Part shown: positions 26,301-34,873 of the stretch, one piece after another | How the letters are laid out: the number at the start of each line of letters is the position of its first letter | Position numbering within the stretch: position 1 is the stretch's first letter | Origin: Myxococcus guangdongensis | GTDB taxonomy: Bacteria; Myxococcota; Myxococcia; Myxococcales; Myxococcaceae | NCBI RefSeq assembly: GCF_024198255.1 | Contig: NZ_JAJVKW010000027.1 | Location: 1 to 56,925, forward strand | Direction of reading: 5' to 3' | DNA: 56,925 nt | Made by a program: the position numbers and the translations under genes | Notes under the pieces: model-generated | The model's input: the letters and a program-made list of their open reading frames with translations, nothing else | Told to the model about the DNA's origin: nothing | Database searches by the model: none

Positions 26301-26925
26301 GCTCAAGGACGTCCTCACCGAGCAGGGCGCCACGCGGAACCAGCTCGAACAGTGGGAGAACGACGACCTGCTCTCGCGCCTGCGCATCCAGGAGGAGACG
26401 CTCCGCGCGAAGGTCGCCGAGCTCGCCACCCGCTACGCCGAGGACAAGCTGGCCCTCGCCCTGCTCAACCGCGCCCGACAGCGCTTCGAGGAGGAGCAAC
26501 AGCCCCGCGTGGTGCAGCTCGCCTCCGAGCACTTCGCCCTGCTCACCGAGGGCCGCTACCGCCGCGTGTTCATCCCCGCCGGCGACGAGCGCGAGCTGCG
26601 CGTCAGCGATGGCCAGCGCGACTGGTCCGCGGACCAGCTCTCACGCGGCACCCGGGAGCAGCTCTACCTCGCCTTCCGGCTCGCCGTGGTGCGCGACTTC
26701 GGAGAGACGCGGGGCGCGCTGCCGCTCATCGTGGATGACATCCTGGTGAACTTCGACCCCACGCGGGCCCGAGGCGCCATCCACCTGCTCGCCCGACTCG
26801 CCGAGCAACAGCAGGTGATCGCCTTCACCTGCCACCCCTGGCTGCGCACCCTGTTCGAGGCCGAGGGCGCGCGCCTGCTCGTGCTCGACTCCCACGACGC
26901 CTCCACCGCGCGCAGAGCGGGATGA
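23374..26925 (+). CDS. YhaN-like AAA/SMC-type ATPase with long S/T-rich insertion
   Basis: This 1,183-residue protein has a Walker A site GPNEAGKST (34-42), two long coiled-coil arms, an ABC-type signature LSRGTREQLYLAFRLA (about 1089-1104) and Walker B LIVDDILVNFDP (about 1116-1127). This is the SbcC/Rad50-like layout of YhaN. Two hydrophobic helices (about 487-530, WWVPAAAAIVVALAVGAW and AMCLAGGLLLTGLV) interrupt the first arm, as in YhaN. Unusual is a stretch of about 130 residues (about 720-850) rich in Ser, Thr, His and Asn that breaks the heptads and looks disordered. Codon choice shifts from G-ending before it to C-ending after it. The gene is coupled to the nuclease upstream and the acyltransferase downstream by overlaps. 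Confidence 0.85.
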   Translation: MKPGLRIDSLRVRRFGHFSELSLELGPGLHLMYGPNEAGKSTLLAFLRAMLFGFEKRGHPERYAPSEEDTPFGGELRLFTATGPLTVRRMATPKGRKAESLTVLGPDGEPLSEERLKDARGHVSRELYFDVFAFRLEELAGFEQLTEARGASDALVAASMRGARRLPEAMSALSKSAERLYKPSGTNPELNVKLRELEEVQEQLREQGNRPALYFAKRERWEALGGELVRLETRVQEDGRELERLERLSSALSEVTALGEARAELEGLPALETFPEGGETRLEEALQRGRNQRGDVARLVEKLSSTEAELERLSAPSPVHGREEALRAAVASYAEYSERIRALPARRAALRVKRRQVEMSLEELGLGVDGAGLMGLDLSAGARAGLESLSTRLEAEETGRKDSFAAWGRARSERERLDGVLGRLESELAELPDVRPSHVRQQQAGSRRMREVRGELERLGEKKEETRRQLEGSRHSGVGPGAPNVAVIPVWWVPAAAAIVVALAVGAWLMGGTAAGAMCLAGGLLLTGLVEVARRRVESARDAERAAQAARLRERQQTEERLRATLAGLAAREEVLHRELLTASMEAGLAPLATLADITVREGLLADLLEKAGRREVLLRERDTLRASHDVASRDERQAGETLRGHEGRIATLNAELAVCLASRKFPSGLPAPAALTLWRDASALRQRWQDVSAEDAAVSTDEATCAAVVTRLHELTQGLFTNTSLRTHAVSGSSGRDAPTGSLSLNTPVRLAHGTERPHELTNPASHDGAPTHEDTPHFTRTVDSHTSSRNASFATADSSNRDAPTEALSSATLLTVSSTRGLRAARVPPTSTPFHDEDLLSARTTESLVASVTSALDAARERETERRAVDERRRELREEKARLDTLRQSEDAALAALLHEGGGGDEETFRRRAVQARRYAELVRQTRELAQRIEARTGLSDAQVREALRSLGGAEGLRITLEQVRSRHSEAQSKLKDVLTEQGATRNQLEQWENDDLLSRLRIQEETLRAKVAELATRYAEDKLALALLNRARQRFEEEQQPRVVQLASEHFALLTEGRYRRVFIPAGDERELRVSDGQRDWSADQLSRGTREQLYLAFRLAVVRDFGETRGALPLIVDDILVNFDPTRARGAIHLLARLAEQQQVIAFTCHPWLRTLFEAEGARLLVLDSHDASTARRAG

Positions 26926-27722
26926 CAGGCGCGCCCAACTCCCCGCTATCTCCCTCCCGGGCCTGTGGCACACTGCGCGCCATTCGACTCCTGTTCTCCA
27001 TCGTCTTCTGGGCGTTCCTCGGAATCTCCAGCCTGTTGCTCTTCCTCGGGGCCGTCGTGGTGTGGGCGCTCACCACGCCCTTCGACCGGAACGGGCGCGT
27101 GCTGCACCTGTATTCGTGCTTCTGGGCGCAGCTCTACTTCTACGTCAATCCGCTGTGGCACCTGAAGGTGGACGGCCGCGAGCACCTGCCGTGGAAGGGC
27201 GCCGCGGTGCTCGTGTCCAACCACGAGTCGCTCGGCGACATCCTCGTGCTCTTCGGCCTGTACCGCCCCTTCAAGTGGGTCTCCAAGGCCGCCAACTTCA
27301 AGCTGCCCCTCATCGGCTGGAACATGCACCTCAACCGCTACGTGCCGCTGGTGCGTGGCGACAAGGCGAGCATCCTGAAGATGCTGGCCCAGTCCGAGGC
27401 GTGGCTCGCGCGCGGCGTCCCCATCCTCATGTTCCCCGAGGGCACCCGCTCCGAGGACGGACAGCTCAAGCCCTTCAAGGACGGCGCCTTCGCGCTCGCC
27501 CTCAAGACGCAGTGCCCCATCATCCCCATCGTCCTCACCGGCACCGCGCGCACCCTGCCCAAGCACGGCCTGGTGCTGGAGACCTCCGCGCACTGCCACG
27601 TGCAGGTGATGCCTCCGGTGGACCCCTCGGGCTTCCACGACGTCGCCGCGCTGCGTGAGCACGTCCGCGACCTCATCGTCGCCGAGAAGGCCCGCCTGGA
27701 AGCGCTCCCCGCCCGCGCCTGA
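26922..27722 (+). CDS. plsC: 1-acyl-sn-glycerol-3-phosphate acyltransferase
   Basis: This 266-residue membrane protein has one N-terminal transmembrane helix (LLFSIVFWAFLGISSLLLFLG), followed by the PlsC domain. The catalytic NHESLGD (HxxxxD, about 100-106) and the substrate-binding FPEGTRS (about 171-177) are both intact. It should transfer a second acyl group to lysophosphatidate in the inner membrane during phospholipid synthesis. Its ATG overlaps the stop of the YhaN-like ATPase, so it is co-translated with a DNA-processing pair, an odd functional partner. More than one PlsC homologue is common in these genomes, so it may not be the housekeeping copy. Confidence 0.88.
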   Translation: MTGAPNSPLSPSRACGTLRAIRLLFSIVFWAFLGISSLLLFLGAVVVWALTTPFDRNGRVLHLYSCFWAQLYFYVNPLWHLKVDGREHLPWKGAAVLVSNHESLGDILVLFGLYRPFKWVSKAANFKLPLIGWNMHLNRYVPLVRGDKASILKMLAQSEAWLARGVPILMFPEGTRSEDGQLKPFKDGAFALALKTQCPIIPIVLTGTARTLPKHGLVLETSAHCHVQVMPPVDPSGFHDVAALREHVRDLIVAEKARLEALPARA

Positions 27723-27782
27723 GCCCCCGGCGACTTCCTGCCGGAAGCCCTGCTACCGTGGGCCTCCGACGGGGAGGGAACC

Positions 27783-30700
27783 ATGCGAAGGCCATTGGTG
27801 CTGGCGCTCACGCTCGCCGTGCTCACCCTGGGCGCGGGCGTGGCCTTCGTCCTCCTCCGGGACTCGCCCTCCGAGCCCGCCACCTCGCCGGCCTCCGTCA
27901 CCCCTTTCACCCACGCGCCGCTGGCCCAGACACGCGGGACGCTGAGCCTCCGGGGCCGCGTGCTCGCCGCCGACAGGAGCCCCGCCTCGGGCGTGGAGCT
28001 CTCCGTCTCGCGCGCCCTTCCCGGCGAGTCGCTCTCGCTGCGCCCCTGCGGCGAGGACGTCGACCTCCCGCTCTCCTCGCCTGGGTGTGAGGACCTGGAC
28101 ATGCTCGCCGCCCTGCGCGACCTCATCCAGGCGGGCCGCGGCGACACGCCCGTGGTGGCGCGCGTCACCACCCATGCGGATGGCACCTTCGAGGTGAAGA
28201 ACCTCCCCGAGGGCACCGTCGCGCTGTGGGCCGTGAGCGCGAAGGGCGCCGCGCTGGCCACGGAGGTGACGACGGGCACGGAGGACGTGGAGCTGGTCCT
28301 CGAGCCAAGCGTCGTCTTCGCCGGCCGCGTCGTGGACGAGGCCCTGCGCCCCGTGGTGGGCTCGAAGCTGACGCTCTTCCACACCGAGCATTCGCGCTTC
28401 TTCCAGACGACCAGCGACAGCGACGGCCGCTTCACGCTGGGCCCGCTGCCGGCGAGCACCTACGGACTCCAGGTGGACGACGACCAGCTGGTGGGCTCGT
28501 GCATGAGGGAGACCTCCCCCGATGCGCTCGAGGCGGAGGACATCGTGCTCCACCGACCCCGCAGCATCGTCGGTCAGGTCCTCCTCGAGGATGAGCGGCC
28601 CGTCGCCAACGCGCTCGTGGAGGCCGTGGACACCGGCGTCACCGCCGAGACGGACGCGCGCGGGCGCTTCACCCTGGAGGGGCTGCCTCCGGGCGACTAC
28701 GTGCTGAAGGCCCGCCACGGACAGCAACAGGGCCAGGCGGAGGCGACGCTCGACGAGGAGCAGTCCGAGGTGGAGGTGACGGTGCGCCTGGGCACGCTCG
28801 TGCGGGTGACGGGCTCGGTGCGCGACACCGCGGGGCAGCCCATCGAGGGCGCGACGGTGCTGGCCAACTCCCGTGGCACCGTCTACTACGGCACGGAGGC
28901 CCTCACGGGAGCGGACGGGCGCTTCGAGCTGGAAGAGGCGACGCTGGGCACCCACCACTTCACGGTGTCGGCCAAGGGCTTCCTGCCCACCGAGACCACG
29001 GTGGTGGAAGTCACGCACCGCACACCGCCCGTGGAGCTCACCATGGAGCGCGCCTTCGTCGTGGAGGGCCTCGTGGTCGATGAGGCGGGCACACCGCTGA
29101 CGGAGGTCACCCTCTCCGCCATGAAGTGGCTGCGTCAGCCCAAGGGCCGGCGCGACGGCAAGCCGCACGATTTGGAGCATGGGGACCCGGACGCGCCCTT
29201 CGCGGATGGGCCGGTCATCGACGCGGCGACGGATGACACGGGGCGCTTCGTGCTCAACCTCCCCTCGCCCGGCCTCTACCGGCTCTCGCCCAATGTGACG
29301 GGGTTCCTCGAGACCACCCTGGAGGTGGAGGCGCCCGCGCGGGACGTGCGCGTCGTGATGCAGCGGGGCGCGCGCGTGGTGGGCACCGTGGTGAACCTGA
29401 AGGACGCCCCGATTCCGAACGTGGCCATCACGCTGAGGCCCGTGGGCCAGGAGGAGCCCGTGCCCATCTGGGTGCGCAGCGACGCGCAGGGCGCCTTCCA
29501 GCTGGAGGGCGTGCCACCGGGCCGGTTCATCCTGCGCGCCTCGCTCGAGCACAGCGGCGTGGGCGATGTCTCGGTCGACGTGACGGTGACGGGCACCGAG
29601 ACGAAGACGGTGACGATGCGGATGGACGGAGGCCTGTCCATCGCGGGGCTCGTCGTGAACGAGGCGGGCACGCCCCTGCCTGGCGCGAGCATCTTCGCCT
29701 ATCCGCTGACCGAGCCCGACGACTCGAGCCGGCGACGGTTCGGACACCACGCGCCCCTGCCTCCTCCCGCGCAGGCCCAATCCAACGAGCAGGGGCGCTT
29801 CACGCTCGAGCACCTGTCGAACGGGCGCTACCGCGTGGACCTGACGATGGCGAGCTACGCGCTGCGCGGCTCGGACACGCCGGACGTCGACGACACCCGG
29901 CGCGTCTCGGGCGTGCAGGCGCAGGCGGGCGTGACGGACCTGAAGCTGGTGGTGCGCTACGTGGGCGGAGTCCGCGGGCGCCTGGTGCGCGAGGACCGCA
30001 CGCCCATCACCCGCTTCAACATCGATGACGTGCCCTACCGCGACGCCAACGGCGCCTTCCAGGTGCCCGTGGAGCAGCCGGGCACCACCTGGCTGACGCT
30101 CGAGGCCCCGGGGCTCACGCGCGTGGTGCGCCAGGTGGAGGTCATCCGGGGCCAGGACCTGGACCTGGGCGACGTGGTGCTCAAGGCCGGGCGACGGCTG
30201 CGCGGCCGCGTGCTGGACGCGAGGACCTCCGCGCCGGTGGTGGGCCTGGAGGTGGACGTGAAGTCACCCGGCGCCGAGGCGCGTCGGGGCGAGGACTCGG
30301 GGGACATGGACGAAGGACCGCCCTCGCTCGCGTCGGCCATCACCCGCGCGGATGGCACCTTCGAGCTGCCGCCCCTGGAGGCGGGGCCGCTCGTGCTGAC
30401 GCTCACCCATCCGGACTACCTGCCTCGCAGCGAGCAGGTGGGCGACGGCAGCGCGCCGCTGGAGCTGCGCGTGTCCGCGGGCGCGCGATTGGAGGGCACC
30501 GTGAAGGACCGCGAGGGCCGCCCCGTGGACACCGACGTCCAGGTGGTGAACGTGCTCTCCCCCGAGGACTCCCTGGACGTGGACCGGGGCACTGGGACGT
30601 TCCGCGTCTCCGGCCTGCCGCCCGGCGAGTATGCCGTCGCGCCCCAGGAGGACACGAACTTCCAGGGTGACTCCGTGCGCTTCCTCCCCCAGCGCGTGCG

Positions 30701-31112
30701 CCTGGGCCCCGACGAGCGCAAGGTGCTCCACTTCCAGGAGATGGCGGGGGCGACGACGCTGAAGCTCAACCTCCCCGAGCGGGGCGCGATGATGATGACC
30801 GAGCGCGTGGCCCTCCTGAACACCTACCTGTTCCCCGGCGACGTGCCGCTGCCCAAGTCGCTGCTGGAGCTGGAGCAGCTCGGCCGGAGGCTGGCGGTCC
30901 CATCCTGGCCCTATACCGACACCCGCTTCGAGGAGCTGTCCGCCGGGCACTACACGTTCTTCTTCACCAGCATGAACTTCGACACGCGCCGGGAGCAGGT
31001 CCACCGGGGCGAGGTGGACCTGCCCGCGAGCGGCGTCGTCGCGCTCGACGTCCAGCCCACGTGGCGCGCCCTGGCGCCCATCGAGGTGGTGGAGGATTCG
31101 GAGGCGGAGTGA
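27783..31112 (+). CDS. Giant exported beta-domain protein, paralogue 4 (divergent)
   Basis: This 1,109-residue protein has a signal sequence (LVLALTLAVLTLGAGVAFVLL) and about ten carboxypeptidase-regulatory-like modules of the same type as the three tandem paralogues upstream, including a module near residue 50 with LSLRGRVLAADRSP and the later LRPCGED and GCEDLD cysteines at the position of the conserved pair. The last module again ends in a DLPASG strand. It is more divergent and lacks the shared inverted-repeat promoter box; instead GGGGAGGG precedes the ATG at 27783. It lies 60 bases after plsC and could be read through from that operon. Role unknown, probably cell-surface or periplasmic. 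Confidence 0.8.
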   Translation: MRRPLVLALTLAVLTLGAGVAFVLLRDSPSEPATSPASVTPFTHAPLAQTRGTLSLRGRVLAADRSPASGVELSVSRALPGESLSLRPCGEDVDLPLSSPGCEDLDMLAALRDLIQAGRGDTPVVARVTTHADGTFEVKNLPEGTVALWAVSAKGAALATEVTTGTEDVELVLEPSVVFAGRVVDEALRPVVGSKLTLFHTEHSRFFQTTSDSDGRFTLGPLPASTYGLQVDDDQLVGSCMRETSPDALEAEDIVLHRPRSIVGQVLLEDERPVANALVEAVDTGVTAETDARGRFTLEGLPPGDYVLKARHGQQQGQAEATLDEEQSEVEVTVRLGTLVRVTGSVRDTAGQPIEGATVLANSRGTVYYGTEALTGADGRFELEEATLGTHHFTVSAKGFLPTETTVVEVTHRTPPVELTMERAFVVEGLVVDEAGTPLTEVTLSAMKWLRQPKGRRDGKPHDLEHGDPDAPFADGPVIDAATDDTGRFVLNLPSPGLYRLSPNVTGFLETTLEVEAPARDVRVVMQRGARVVGTVVNLKDAPIPNVAITLRPVGQEEPVPIWVRSDAQGAFQLEGVPPGRFILRASLEHSGVGDVSVDVTVTGTETKTVTMRMDGGLSIAGLVVNEAGTPLPGASIFAYPLTEPDDSSRRRFGHHAPLPPPAQAQSNEQGRFTLEHLSNGRYRVDLTMASYALRGSDTPDVDDTRRVSGVQAQAGVTDLKLVVRYVGGVRGRLVREDRTPITRFNIDDVPYRDANGAFQVPVEQPGTTWLTLEAPGLTRVVRQVEVIRGQDLDLGDVVLKAGRRLRGRVLDARTSAPVVGLEVDVKSPGAEARRGEDSGDMDEGPPSLASAITRADGTFELPPLEAGPLVLTLTHPDYLPRSEQVGDGSAPLELRVSAGARLEGTVKDREGRPVDTDVQVVNVLSPEDSLDVDRGTGTFRVSGLPPGEYAVAPQEDTNFQGDSVRFLPQRVRLGPDERKVLHFQEMAGATTLKLNLPERGAMMMTERVALLNTYLFPGDVPLPKSLLELEQLGRRLAVPSWPYTDTRFEELSAGHYTFFFTSMNFDTRREQVHRGEVDLPASGVVALDVQPTWRALAPIEVVEDSEAE

Positions 31113-31164
31113 GGCCCGCGCCCTCGTTTGCGCCCGCGCGGGATGCCGCTTAAGCCCTGCTTCC

Positions 31165-31989
31165 ATGGGTGACAAGCCAGGGTGGGGCACCGACTCGGAG
31201 CTGGAGCTGGACTGGGGCGCGCGCAAGGCACGCTCCGAGCCACAGGACGCGCTGTCCACCGCTCCCGAGGAGCTGGCGCCGGCGCTCGCGGGCAAGGGGC
31301 CTCCGGGAGACCCGCGCTACATGAGCCTGGAGCTGCGGCTGGCGCTGGAGGCCGTGTTGACGGCGACCTCGCTGCGCATGCGCCAGTTCCGCGAGGCGCT
31401 GGAGATCCTCATCGGCTGGGAGGGGAAGAACAAGTACGAGGTCTGCGGCGAGGACGGCCGGGGCACCGTGTACGTGGGCGAGACGGGCGAGGGCTGGATG
31501 TCGCGGCTCGCGCGAAATTTCTGGCCCTTCTACCGCGCCCGGCTGGAGTGCATGACGTTGGGCGGCACGCTGGCGATGGCGGTGGAGCTGCCCTGGCACC
31601 TCTTCTTCGCCCGCGCGGAGGTGACGGCGTGGGACGGCCGCCCCATGGGGGACATCGTCCAGCGCTTGCGCCTGTTCGGTCGGCGCTTCGACATCGTGTC
31701 ATCCACCGGCGCGGTGCTGGCCTCGGTGGAGGGGCCGTTCTTGAAGCCGTGGACGTTCCGAATCCTCCAGCGCGGCGAGGAGGTGGCGGTCATCCGCAAG
31801 AAGTGGAGCGGCCTCTTGCAGGAGACCTTCAGCGACGCGGACAACTTCCGCCTGGAATTCCAGCCTTCGTGCACCGACGGCCGGCTGCGTCAACTGGTGC
31901 TGGCCACCGCGCTGCTGGTGGACCTGACGTACTTCGACAACCGCAAGAATCGCTCGCTGTTCGGCGCCGGCGCGGACATCGTGGATTAA
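31165..31989 (+). CDS. Phospholipid scramblase-like (LURP-fold) protein
   Basis: This is a 274-residue protein. After a charged N-terminal tail of about 50 residues it resembles the scramblase/LURP-one-related fold: a helix, then strands NKYEVCGEDGRGTVYVGET, a helix and LGGTLAMAVELPWHLFFARAEVTAWDGRPMG, RRFDIVSSTGAVLASVEGP and EEVAVIRKKWSG, ending in a hydrophobic C-terminal helix (LVLATALLVDLTYF). Eukaryotic relatives bind calcium and lipid, but bacterial ones are mostly uncharacterised, so lipid binding is only inferred. No signal peptide is present. It stands alone between paralogue 4 and the retron-linked operon. Confidence 0.65.
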   Translation: MGDKPGWGTDSELELDWGARKARSEPQDALSTAPEELAPALAGKGPPGDPRYMSLELRLALEAVLTATSLRMRQFREALEILIGWEGKNKYEVCGEDGRGTVYVGETGEGWMSRLARNFWPFYRARLECMTLGGTLAMAVELPWHLFFARAEVTAWDGRPMGDIVQRLRLFGRRFDIVSSTGAVLASVEGPFLKPWTFRILQRGEEVAVIRKKWSGLLQETFSDADNFRLEFQPSCTDGRLRQLVLATALLVDLTYFDNRKNRSLFGAGADIVD

Positions 31990-32089
31990 CGGCTTCCTGC
32001 GACTCGCGGAACATCCGAAAGCGAGAAGTCCAGGACCCAGGCGTGCGCACACTGCCAGCAGTGGCGTCCTGTGCTAAGTCCCCTGGCCC

Positions 32090-34819
32090 ATGTCGACGAG
32101 CGACGCGCTGAACGCAGCAGACCTCGAGCGGTTGGCCCAGGCGGAGTCGCCGGACCTGGCCGATGCCATGCTTGCCCTCCTCGAGCAGCAGGAGCCGGAG
32201 CCGGAGGAAGGCAAGGCCCCGCCGAAGGACGCCTTCACCTTCGAGAAGCTGCTGCGCTCGCTCGCCCAGGCGCAGGCCCGCTACGACAGCGCTGGACGCC
32301 GCGAGGCCTCCGCGGACGCGTGGCAGCGCTTCCTGGCCCAGAAGGACGTGCCCCAGCCCGCGCGGCTGGCGCTGGCGGACCTGCTGGTGTCGCTGTACCG
32401 CAAGAACACCAACGCCTCGCGCGCGGTGCTGCTGGAGCTGGCGGCCACCGCGGACCTGAAGTTCGGCCTGTGGGGCGGGCTCAAGCGCATCTACAAGCTG
32501 GCCGAGGCCAACCACGACGCGGAGCTGTTCGGCGTGCTCGCCTGGCGCTTCGACGTGGAGCGCCGGCAGTCCTACAAGCACGAGGTCTCCGGCGGGACGC
32601 TCCAGTATCTGCGCCGCCGCGCGTGGCGCTACCTGCGCCACCTGGGCGCCGCCGTCCCGGAGCTGTACCCGCAGTTCGCCGTGGAGGTGCTGCGCCACTA
32701 CCAGGAGGACACGTCCTGGTACTCCGTCTGGGTGGCCAACCACATCTGGGCGCACGGCACGGGCAACTACACGGGCGGCTCCTTCGGCATCCAGCCGCCG
32801 GGCGACATGGTGAAGCAGCGCGCCTTCACGGAGGCGTGGAAGCGCTCGCCGGACGCGCTGATGCGGCTGCTCGACACGTGCCTGTCGGACCCCGCCGCGC
32901 GCTTCGCCATCCAGGGCCTGCGCAAGGACTTCCCGGAGAGCCTGCGCAAGGTGACGCCCGCGTGGCTGGACCGGCTGGCGCGTCGTCCGCTTGCCAGCGC
33001 CCACGACTTCCTGGTGGAGACGCTGCAGGGCTCCCCTGAGTTCCACCAGAGCAAGCTGCGCGAGCTGGGCCTGCACGACGCGGTCATCGCGCTGCTGATG
33101 TCACCCAGTGGCAGGGCGCGCACGTACGCCATCGAGTACGCCCGGGCGCACGCGCAGGACCTGTCCGCCGAGCGACTGGTGGAGCTGGTGGCCAAGGGTG
33201 AGAACGACGTGAAGGCCTTCGCGGCCGCCACGTTGGAGAAGCGCAACCCGCGTGAGCTGGGGATGGAGCTGCTGGGGCGGCTGCTGCCCTACAAGGCGAC
33301 GGCCGGCTTCGCGGCGAAGTCGCTGGAGCAGTCGTTCGACCGGGCGGAGCTGACGGCGGGCTTCCTGCGGGACATGTACCTGGGCACCTCCGAGCAGCTC
33401 AACTGGGCCAAGGGGTACGTGCAGTCCAAGTACGCGGCCGGGGAGATGCCGGTGGCGTTCTGGAAGGAGCTGCTGGAGGACCCGCGGCTGACGAAGAAGC
33501 CGTACCCGGTGGAGGGCCTGGTGGTGAAGGCGCTGTCGTCGTACGCGCCGGCGGCCATCGGTCCGGAGTGGCTCTTGGACAAGGCGGCGCACCCGCGCAT
33601 CGGCGCGCAGGTGGCCACGTGGCTGCAGCGCGCGGACAGCCTGCCGGGGCTGGACGTGGAGAAGGTGAAGGGCCTGGTCTTCAGCGCGAAGCACCGGCAC
33701 GTGGCGCTGGCGCTCCTGGGCAACCGCAAGCTGTTCACCGCGCGGCAGCTCACGGTGCCCTGGCTGCTGGCGCTGGCGCGGCGCGCGGACCCGACGCTGC
33801 ACGACTTCGCGCACCGCTACCTGCTCGAGTACGTGGCGCCCGCGGACTTCAGCGACACGGGAGACGCGGCGGCGGGCCTGGAGCGCCTGTTCGAGCTGGC
33901 GCTGGGCGCCAAGCAGCCGGTGCCGGTGCGCGCGTTCGCGCAGACGTACCTGCGCTGCCACCACCCCATCATCGGACCGGAGCAGCCGGAGTCGAAGTCC
34001 TACGAAATCAAGCCGAAGGCGCCTCGCAAGGCGTACACGCCGGAGAAGCTGTGGCCCGCGCTGTTCGACGCGCGCGACGACGTGCGCCGCTTCGCGCTCG
34101 CCGTCACCCGCGCGGAGCTGCGCGCGTGGGGCTGGCACACGCGGGTGTACGAGCTGGCGGACGCCGAGGCGAAGGAGGTCCGCAACCTGGCCTACGACGC
34201 GCTCCTGCGCGCGGGGGAGGAGGGCGCGGACGCCCGCTACGTGCTGCACCCCGAGGAGCTGGACCCCGTGAAGGTCTTCTCCCTCACGGAGAGCACCAAG
34301 CGCAGCACGCGCGAGGTGGCGGTGGAGCTCATCCGCCGGCACTACGCCAGGCTGGGCGGCGCCGAGCGGCTCACGTGGCTGATGCAGAGCGCGGACCGCG
34401 AGGTGGGCCTGTTCGCGGTGCGCCTGCTCTGGGAGAAGCACCGCCCCACGCACCTGCCGGAGGGGTGGAAGCCCGCGGGCGCGAAGGAGGCCCCCGCCAC
34501 GGGTGGAGGCGCGCCGTTCGCGGACGTGCCGGCCCTGCGCGAGTTCCTGCGCAAGATGCTCTTCGGCCTGCCCCCGGGCCGCGCCAAGGAGGCGCGCGAG
34601 GGCGAGGTGCAGAAGCGCCTGTCGGCCAGCGTCGCCAAGCGCCGGGTCATCGAGCTGGTGCGGGACCTGGGCCTGGAGGACGAGAGCTTCGCCCGGGTCA
34701 TCGCGCCGGTGCTCGGTGAGTTCACCGGCTCCATGGCGAAGGGTGAGTGGCAGAGCTGCCTGGCTTCCCTGGTCCAGCTGCGCACCGCGCATCCGAGCGC
34801 GCAGCTCGGGGGCTTCTGA
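32090..34819 (+). CDS. Large helical-repeat (HEAT-like) protein, first gene of the retron-linked operon
   Basis: This 909-residue soluble protein is almost wholly alpha-helical. Pairs of amphipathic helices recur throughout (for example ALADLLVSLYRKN, FAAATLEKRNPRELGMELLGRLL, RRFALAVTRAELRAWG). The block LQYLRRRAWRYLRHLG (about residues 180-195) is reminiscent, from memory, of helical-repeat proteins that accompany WGR or MolR-type gene clusters. No catalytic motif is seen. The ATG at 32090 has only a short, poorly conserved leader. The next gene starts 55 bases after its stop, in the same direction, with no terminator between them. I infer co-transcription with the WD40-HEAT gene, the SWIM gene and the retron. 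The role could be scaffold or effector. Confidence 0.75.
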   Translation: MSTSDALNAADLERLAQAESPDLADAMLALLEQQEPEPEEGKAPPKDAFTFEKLLRSLAQAQARYDSAGRREASADAWQRFLAQKDVPQPARLALADLLVSLYRKNTNASRAVLLELAATADLKFGLWGGLKRIYKLAEANHDAELFGVLAWRFDVERRQSYKHEVSGGTLQYLRRRAWRYLRHLGAAVPELYPQFAVEVLRHYQEDTSWYSVWVANHIWAHGTGNYTGGSFGIQPPGDMVKQRAFTEAWKRSPDALMRLLDTCLSDPAARFAIQGLRKDFPESLRKVTPAWLDRLARRPLASAHDFLVETLQGSPEFHQSKLRELGLHDAVIALLMSPSGRARTYAIEYARAHAQDLSAERLVELVAKGENDVKAFAAATLEKRNPRELGMELLGRLLPYKATAGFAAKSLEQSFDRAELTAGFLRDMYLGTSEQLNWAKGYVQSKYAAGEMPVAFWKELLEDPRLTKKPYPVEGLVVKALSSYAPAAIGPEWLLDKAAHPRIGAQVATWLQRADSLPGLDVEKVKGLVFSAKHRHVALALLGNRKLFTARQLTVPWLLALARRADPTLHDFAHRYLLEYVAPADFSDTGDAAAGLERLFELALGAKQPVPVRAFAQTYLRCHHPIIGPEQPESKSYEIKPKAPRKAYTPEKLWPALFDARDDVRRFALAVTRAELRAWGWHTRVYELADAEAKEVRNLAYDALLRAGEEGADARYVLHPEELDPVKVFSLTESTKRSTREVAVELIRRHYARLGGAERLTWLMQSADREVGLFAVRLLWEKHRPTHLPEGWKPAGAKEAPATGGGAPFADVPALREFLRKMLFGLPPGRAKEAREGEVQKRLSASVAKRRVIELVRDLGLEDESFARVIAPVLGEFTGSMAKGEWQSCLASLVQLRTAHPSAQLGGF

Positions 34820-34873
34820 GCGTCGGCATTCCCAGCGTATCGGGTGCCCGATGGGCGCCCCGGAAAGAACACC

